In this document: positions 60,151-64,000 of the stretch, in pieces
How the letters are laid out: each line of letters starts with the position of its first letter
Position numbering within the stretch: position 1 is the first letter of the stretch
Source of the DNA: Cunninghamia lanceolata
Taxonomy: Eukaryota > Streptophyta > Pinopsida > Cupressales > Cupressaceae
Assembly (NCBI GenBank): GCA_027924645.1
Contig: BSBN01000040.1
Span: 2,480,001-2,544,000 of the forward strand
DNA length: 64,000 bases
Direction of reading: 5' to 3'
Notes under the pieces: generated by a model
Seen by the model: only the letters and a program-made list of their open reading frames with translations
Databases searched by the model: none
What the model was told of the DNA's origin: nothing
Program-made: the position numbers and the translations under genes

Positions 60151-60511
60151 ATTTTTAGAATTATTTGCAGTCCATGTTTAAAAAAGGATGATTCTTATGG
60201 CCTAAACTTTGTAATGCTTCAATAATATTATTTGTGTCAATACAAATTACCTGTTGCAATATCCGTAAATTGTTCAATCTTTGGTATGAATTGTTGGCAA
60301 AAAAAAAATAGGATTACATGGATGCAATTTCCTTTTCATTGCTTTATATTTTTCTTTAATGTCAAGGTCTCAACCTAATCCTCATTTTGAACTAAGAAGA
60401 AACCTTAGGCTTAAATCTACAATGGCCTCGATTCATTGTGAGGAAGTTATGATTGAGGATTTGATGACTACAACATATTTTAATTCTATCAAACAGTTCA
60501 TGTTTTTTTGT
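60151..60511. other. Spacer after transposase
   Basis: AT-rich, no gene seen. The start probably contains the transposase 3' UTR. Confidence 0.5.
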
Positions 60512-61274
60512 CTATGATTCCATATTTTGTGCATATCCTGCAATCATTGCAGTCCATGAGACCACATTTCTTTGAGGCATTCTATCAAACAGTTCACGTG
60601 CCTTGTCTATGGTTCCACATTTTGCATACATGTCTAATATGGCAATTGCAGTTACAACATTTGACAAAATTCCTCTATCCTTTATGTATTGATGGATGTC
60701 CATACCCTATTCCAAATCTCCCATTTTGACACAGGTAGGGAGGAGGCTGGCAAAAGTTGTGGAATTTGGCTTTACACCATCCAATTGTATTTTCTTTAAA
60801 ATTTCTAAAGCCTTTTCAACAAATCCATTTTGTGAATATCCTACAGTCATTGTAGTCCATGAGACCACATTTCTTTGAGGCATTCTATCAAACAGTTCAC
60901 GTGCCTTGTCTATGCTTCCACATTTTGCATACATGTCTAATAGGGTAGTTGCAACTACAATATATGACAAAATTCCTCTATTCTTTATGTTTTGATGGAT
61001 GTCCATACCCTATTCCAAAGCTCCCATTTTGACATAGGCAGGGAGGATGCTGGCAAAGGTTGTGGAAATTGGCTTTACACCAGCCAATTGCATTTGCTTT
61101 AAAATTTCTAAAGCCTTTTTCAACAAATCCATTTTGTGCATATCCTACAGTCATTGCAGTCCATGAGACCACATTTCTTTGAGAAATTCTATCAAAAAGT
61201 TCACATGCCTTGTCTATGCTTCCACATTTTGTATACATATCTAACAGGGTAGTTGCAACTACAACATATGACAA
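60512..61274 (-). pseudogene. PPR gene fragment, PLS type
   Basis: Minus strand, three successive copies of a 101-residue P-L-S triplet (303-bp period; MDIHQYIKDRG at 60703 and MDIHQNIKNRG at 61006). Motifs LLDMYAKCGSIDKARELFDR, MPQRNVVSW and GVKPNSTTFASLLPTCVKMG identify pentatricopeptide repeats, which in intact proteins bind organellar RNA. There is no start region, targeting peptide or C-terminal E/DYW domain. One extra T in a T-run near 61113 shifts the frame between copies 2 and 3, and TAG codons interrupt others. It is a fragment. Confidence 0.88.
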
Positions 61275-63654
61275 AGGAGGACTTAAGCATTCAGAAACCT
61301 AAACTATGATGTATCCATGATCTTATCAAGCATGATCTTATGATAGTGTTTGGACTGAACTTGTATAGTTTTAGGGCATTCACACATCTTAGTTACAGTG
61401 TGGTGTGTGAGTAATTATTACTAAATGGTTGCTACCATGCACATAAACTATACACATATCTGAAGACTGTAATATGACATTATTGTGATGGAATCCTAGG
61501 TTGGAATGAAAGCTAGGCCTCAGACCATTTTAAATTGTTTCCTTGCAAAAAAATCTGATATGAGAGCCATTGTGTCCTTGGATACCATTCCACCAGCCTG
61601 TGGACCTAGTGCAAGGTGTGTAACAAGTCTAAGAAGCAACAACATCCTACTTTCTGTCATACTAAGAACCACAAAATAATATATTTAAATCATGGAACAT
61701 ATATAATTGATACCTTTAATGCATCTTCCATCCAAGTGAGTTTAAAACTGAAGATTTGGGTGTAGGAAAGGGCTTCTAAATAAATGTTCATTAGAAAAGA
61801 AAGAAAACAAATAGTTTTGAAATGGAAAAACAAAAAACACAAAATCTAAAGGTTTCCATATTCTGCTAAGCCCTTCTTTATCCACACATCTACTTGGAGT
61901 GCAACTTTGATCTTCCTTCAAATCACCCTGACTAAACATGAATTAAGAGTAGGTCATTGATGCAAACTAAACATGAAACAATCAACTGTGCAATATTATT
62001 TTGTGCTTATACAAAATGAGTTATGCAATTTATATGGTAGTTATTCTAGTTCATGATGGGAGGCATATGTCTAAAGTTGTATGTGTTAGGACAGTAAAAT
62101 AAAATAAGCATCAACAAGTCATATGGTAGTTGGTTTAGATGACATTTGTGAATTACTTATAAAGTAGAATGCATATTGTTCCTTGTAACTATATATTGTT
62201 TATTATCTTTAGTCTTGAGGCAATAAGGCAACCTTTTACTTCAATTCTAGTTGTCTAGAGCTTTGGACAAGATTTAAACTATTTTCAAAAGACTATTTTG
62301 AAAAAGTTAAGTGCGTAGATAATTTGTCAAATACATAGCAAATTGATTTAGTTTGCAAGAAAGAAAATTATCAAGATGTTAGATACATTAAACCTATCCA
62401 AATAATTGTATTAATGCCAACAAATGACCAAAAATAGAATTCAAAACATACAACAAATAGATATATCAATGAGAAAAGAAAGGGGTTGTAAATAAATGAC
62501 TTCTAATGTAGTTAGATTTAGAGGTGATGATAGTGTTAATTTGGTTATATAAACTGTACTTATCTATATTTTTGCAAGGATGTTGTTATTAGTATGCAAT
62601 TAATTTTTTACTTTTGGAACATGGAACAAAATATGCAGGAATAGATGCAGTCATGGGTATCAGAAAGGGAAAAACAATTGTAATTAACAAGTCATGGCAG
62701 ATTTTATCATGATTCTAGTAGCTATTAAATCAAAACTTAGTGGCTTTGGAAGAGTCATTGTGTGAGCATATATATAATTGTACACTTCATTGCAAAAGTT
62801 ATTTTCATTAATTGTGTAGAAAGTAATTAATTCTCAAATGACAATTGACAACATTATTTTAACTCTATGCATTAGTGGCTCCTTTGATTAGAGATGGATG
62901 ACCTAGAGAAGAAAGTATTGATTAAAGTGTTTAGATTGAATAGTTGTTTTAGGATATTATTATAATTCTTTGCCAAAGTGTTATCCTACTGTATTCAATT
63001 GTGCATTTGCCATTCAAATTTAACATTGGAATCTAGAGTTGCTTGAAGTAATATCCCTTCTTGTAAATCAGAAACAATGTCAACACTCATGCTTGAGGAG
63101 AAAAGTATCTATGAAATCACTAATCAATATCATATGTATAGAACATCGACACCAATTGTGTTCATTTTCTAGTTTTTGTACTGTATCTTCTCATGTATGA
63201 TACCCACTTCAAAATTAAAGATGTCGATATCAAAAGTTTTTATTCCTTTATTTTTTAATAAACGTTTCACATGAAATTTGCATTTTTGTATACTATAACT
63301 CATATCAAGAGTCTTCAATTTTTGGTACAAATTTGTGTAAGTTGTTCAAACCTTGACTTGTCTTAGGTGCATATGCAAAATACATGTAATTTAGCTCATA
63401 AGTTCAACCTGAAGATCGTGAATTACTATAGTGCCTTACAATCACTCTTTTATGATAGGCTAATGCTTGTTAGCATGAGTACTTAAATGGTTCATTTTCT
63501 GTAGCATATCTTTTGGAGGAGATCATAACAACAAATTCACAGATTATGCTAGACAAGGTGGATGGAATAGCGAGGACTTGTAATTATAGAGAGATGTAAT
63601 TGATTAAATTGCACATCAATTAAATTTCATTGAAATCATAACTAGGCACAAATT

Positions 63655-63656
<2 letters not shown>
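61275..63656. other. AT-rich region without recognisable genes
   Basis: About 2.4 kb. No frame with family motifs on either strand, no repeats of note, no LTR pair. Confidence 0.55.
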
Positions 63657-63702
<46 letters not shown>

Positions 63703-63710
63703 TATATATA
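63657..63710. repeat. (TC)21 microsatellite followed by (TA)n
   Basis: TC dinucleotides from 63657 to 63698, then a short TA run to about 63710. Confidence 0.97.
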
Positions 63711-63899
63711 GACATCATACCATGACACACATCCCTTCCTCCATTACATCCTCCCTAACCCCTTTCCCAACATTGATAGCCCACTACCCATGCCACCTCA
63801 TTTTCATAACACATTTGACCATAGCATTGCCACAACAATCATCACTCATCCCAACACCATCCCCCATCATGTGACATTTATCTAACATAGATAGGCGTT
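63711..63899. other. Spacer
   Basis: C-rich plus-strand sequence with many CCATC and ACACATC words. Nothing recognised. Confidence 0.5.
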
Positions 63900-64000
63900 A
63901 AAGTCGGTACTAAAGTCGGTGCTAAAGTCGAAGCTAAAGTCGGCACTAATGTAGGTGCTAAAAGCGGCGCTAATGTAGGTGCTAATGTCAGAGCTAATGT
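63900..64000. repeat. 12-bp minisatellite at window end
   Basis: Eight full units and a partial one of AAAGTCGGTGCT and variants (AATGTAGGTGCT, AAAAGCGGCGCT), continuing past the window. Such short direct arrays with a CGG core are typical of the subterminal regions of plant CACTA elements. Confidence 0.9.

Noticed and set aside
63657..63710. Microsatellite as a possible regulatory GAGA-type element
   Set aside because: No nearby gene or promoter supports a function; treated as a simple repeat.
1..64000. CRISPR arrays, rRNA or tRNA genes
   Set aside because: None seen. The regular 21-22 bp arrays are degenerate tandem units without the constant-repeat and unique-spacer pattern of CRISPR.

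Overview
The window reads as a transposon-dense stretch of a land-plant nuclear genome, most likely a gymnosperm. That last step is inference from the large nested LTR elements, the early-diverging Ty3 types and the conifer-like PLS-type PPR fragments; no species is claimed. No intact host gene was found. Nearly every coding region is a decayed transposon gene. The one fully open long frame is the 997-codon gag-protease ORF of element E1.

Layout. (1) 1-985 and 14647-17572 are two halves of one decayed gene of unrecognised family (plus strand), split by LTR retrotransposon E1 (986-14646; LTRs 1039 bp each; 5-bp target duplication ATTAA; joining the flanks restores the reading frame exactly). 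(2) E3 (17876-51434, minus strand) is a Ty3-type element with very long LTRs of about 4.8 kb and an extra RNase H domain between protease and reverse transcriptase. Its protease region is split by (3) E2 (26953-44515, plus strand), a second element of the same broad family as E1. E2 carries, near its 3' end, an antisense plant-mobile-domain (PMD) gene with its own TATA box. (4) 51569-53260 is a three-copy tandem repeat of about 572 bp. (5) 53442-60150 is a plus-strand multi-exon CACTA (En/Spm) transposon region: a SET-domain-like gene followed by a TNP2-type transposase, both with recognisable splice sites but broken frames. (6) 60512-61274 holds antisense PPR repeats. (7) A (TC)21 microsatellite and a 12-bp minisatellite close the window; the minisatellite may be the subterminal array of the CACTA element.

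E1 and E2 share gag, a D-G-G protease, a G-patch, reverse transcriptase, RNase H, a second (archaeal-type) RNase H and integrase in that order, as in the Tat branch of Ty3/gypsy. They also share non-coding architecture that ordinary annotation does not explain: arrays of perfect AT-rich palindromes in the LTRs, leader arrays of about 21-22 bp units, a leader hairpin, 3' stem-loops with covarying arms, and a hairpin that overlaps the polypurine tract. In E2 the leader-type repeat also lies at the start of the antisense PMD gene. These shared structures, the antisense PMD cassette, the SET gene beside a CACTA transposase, and the domain order of E3 are the most interesting signals. LTR divergence by eye (E1 about 1%, E2 about 3%) places E1 as a younger insertion than E2, and E3 must predate E2 because E2 lies inside it.
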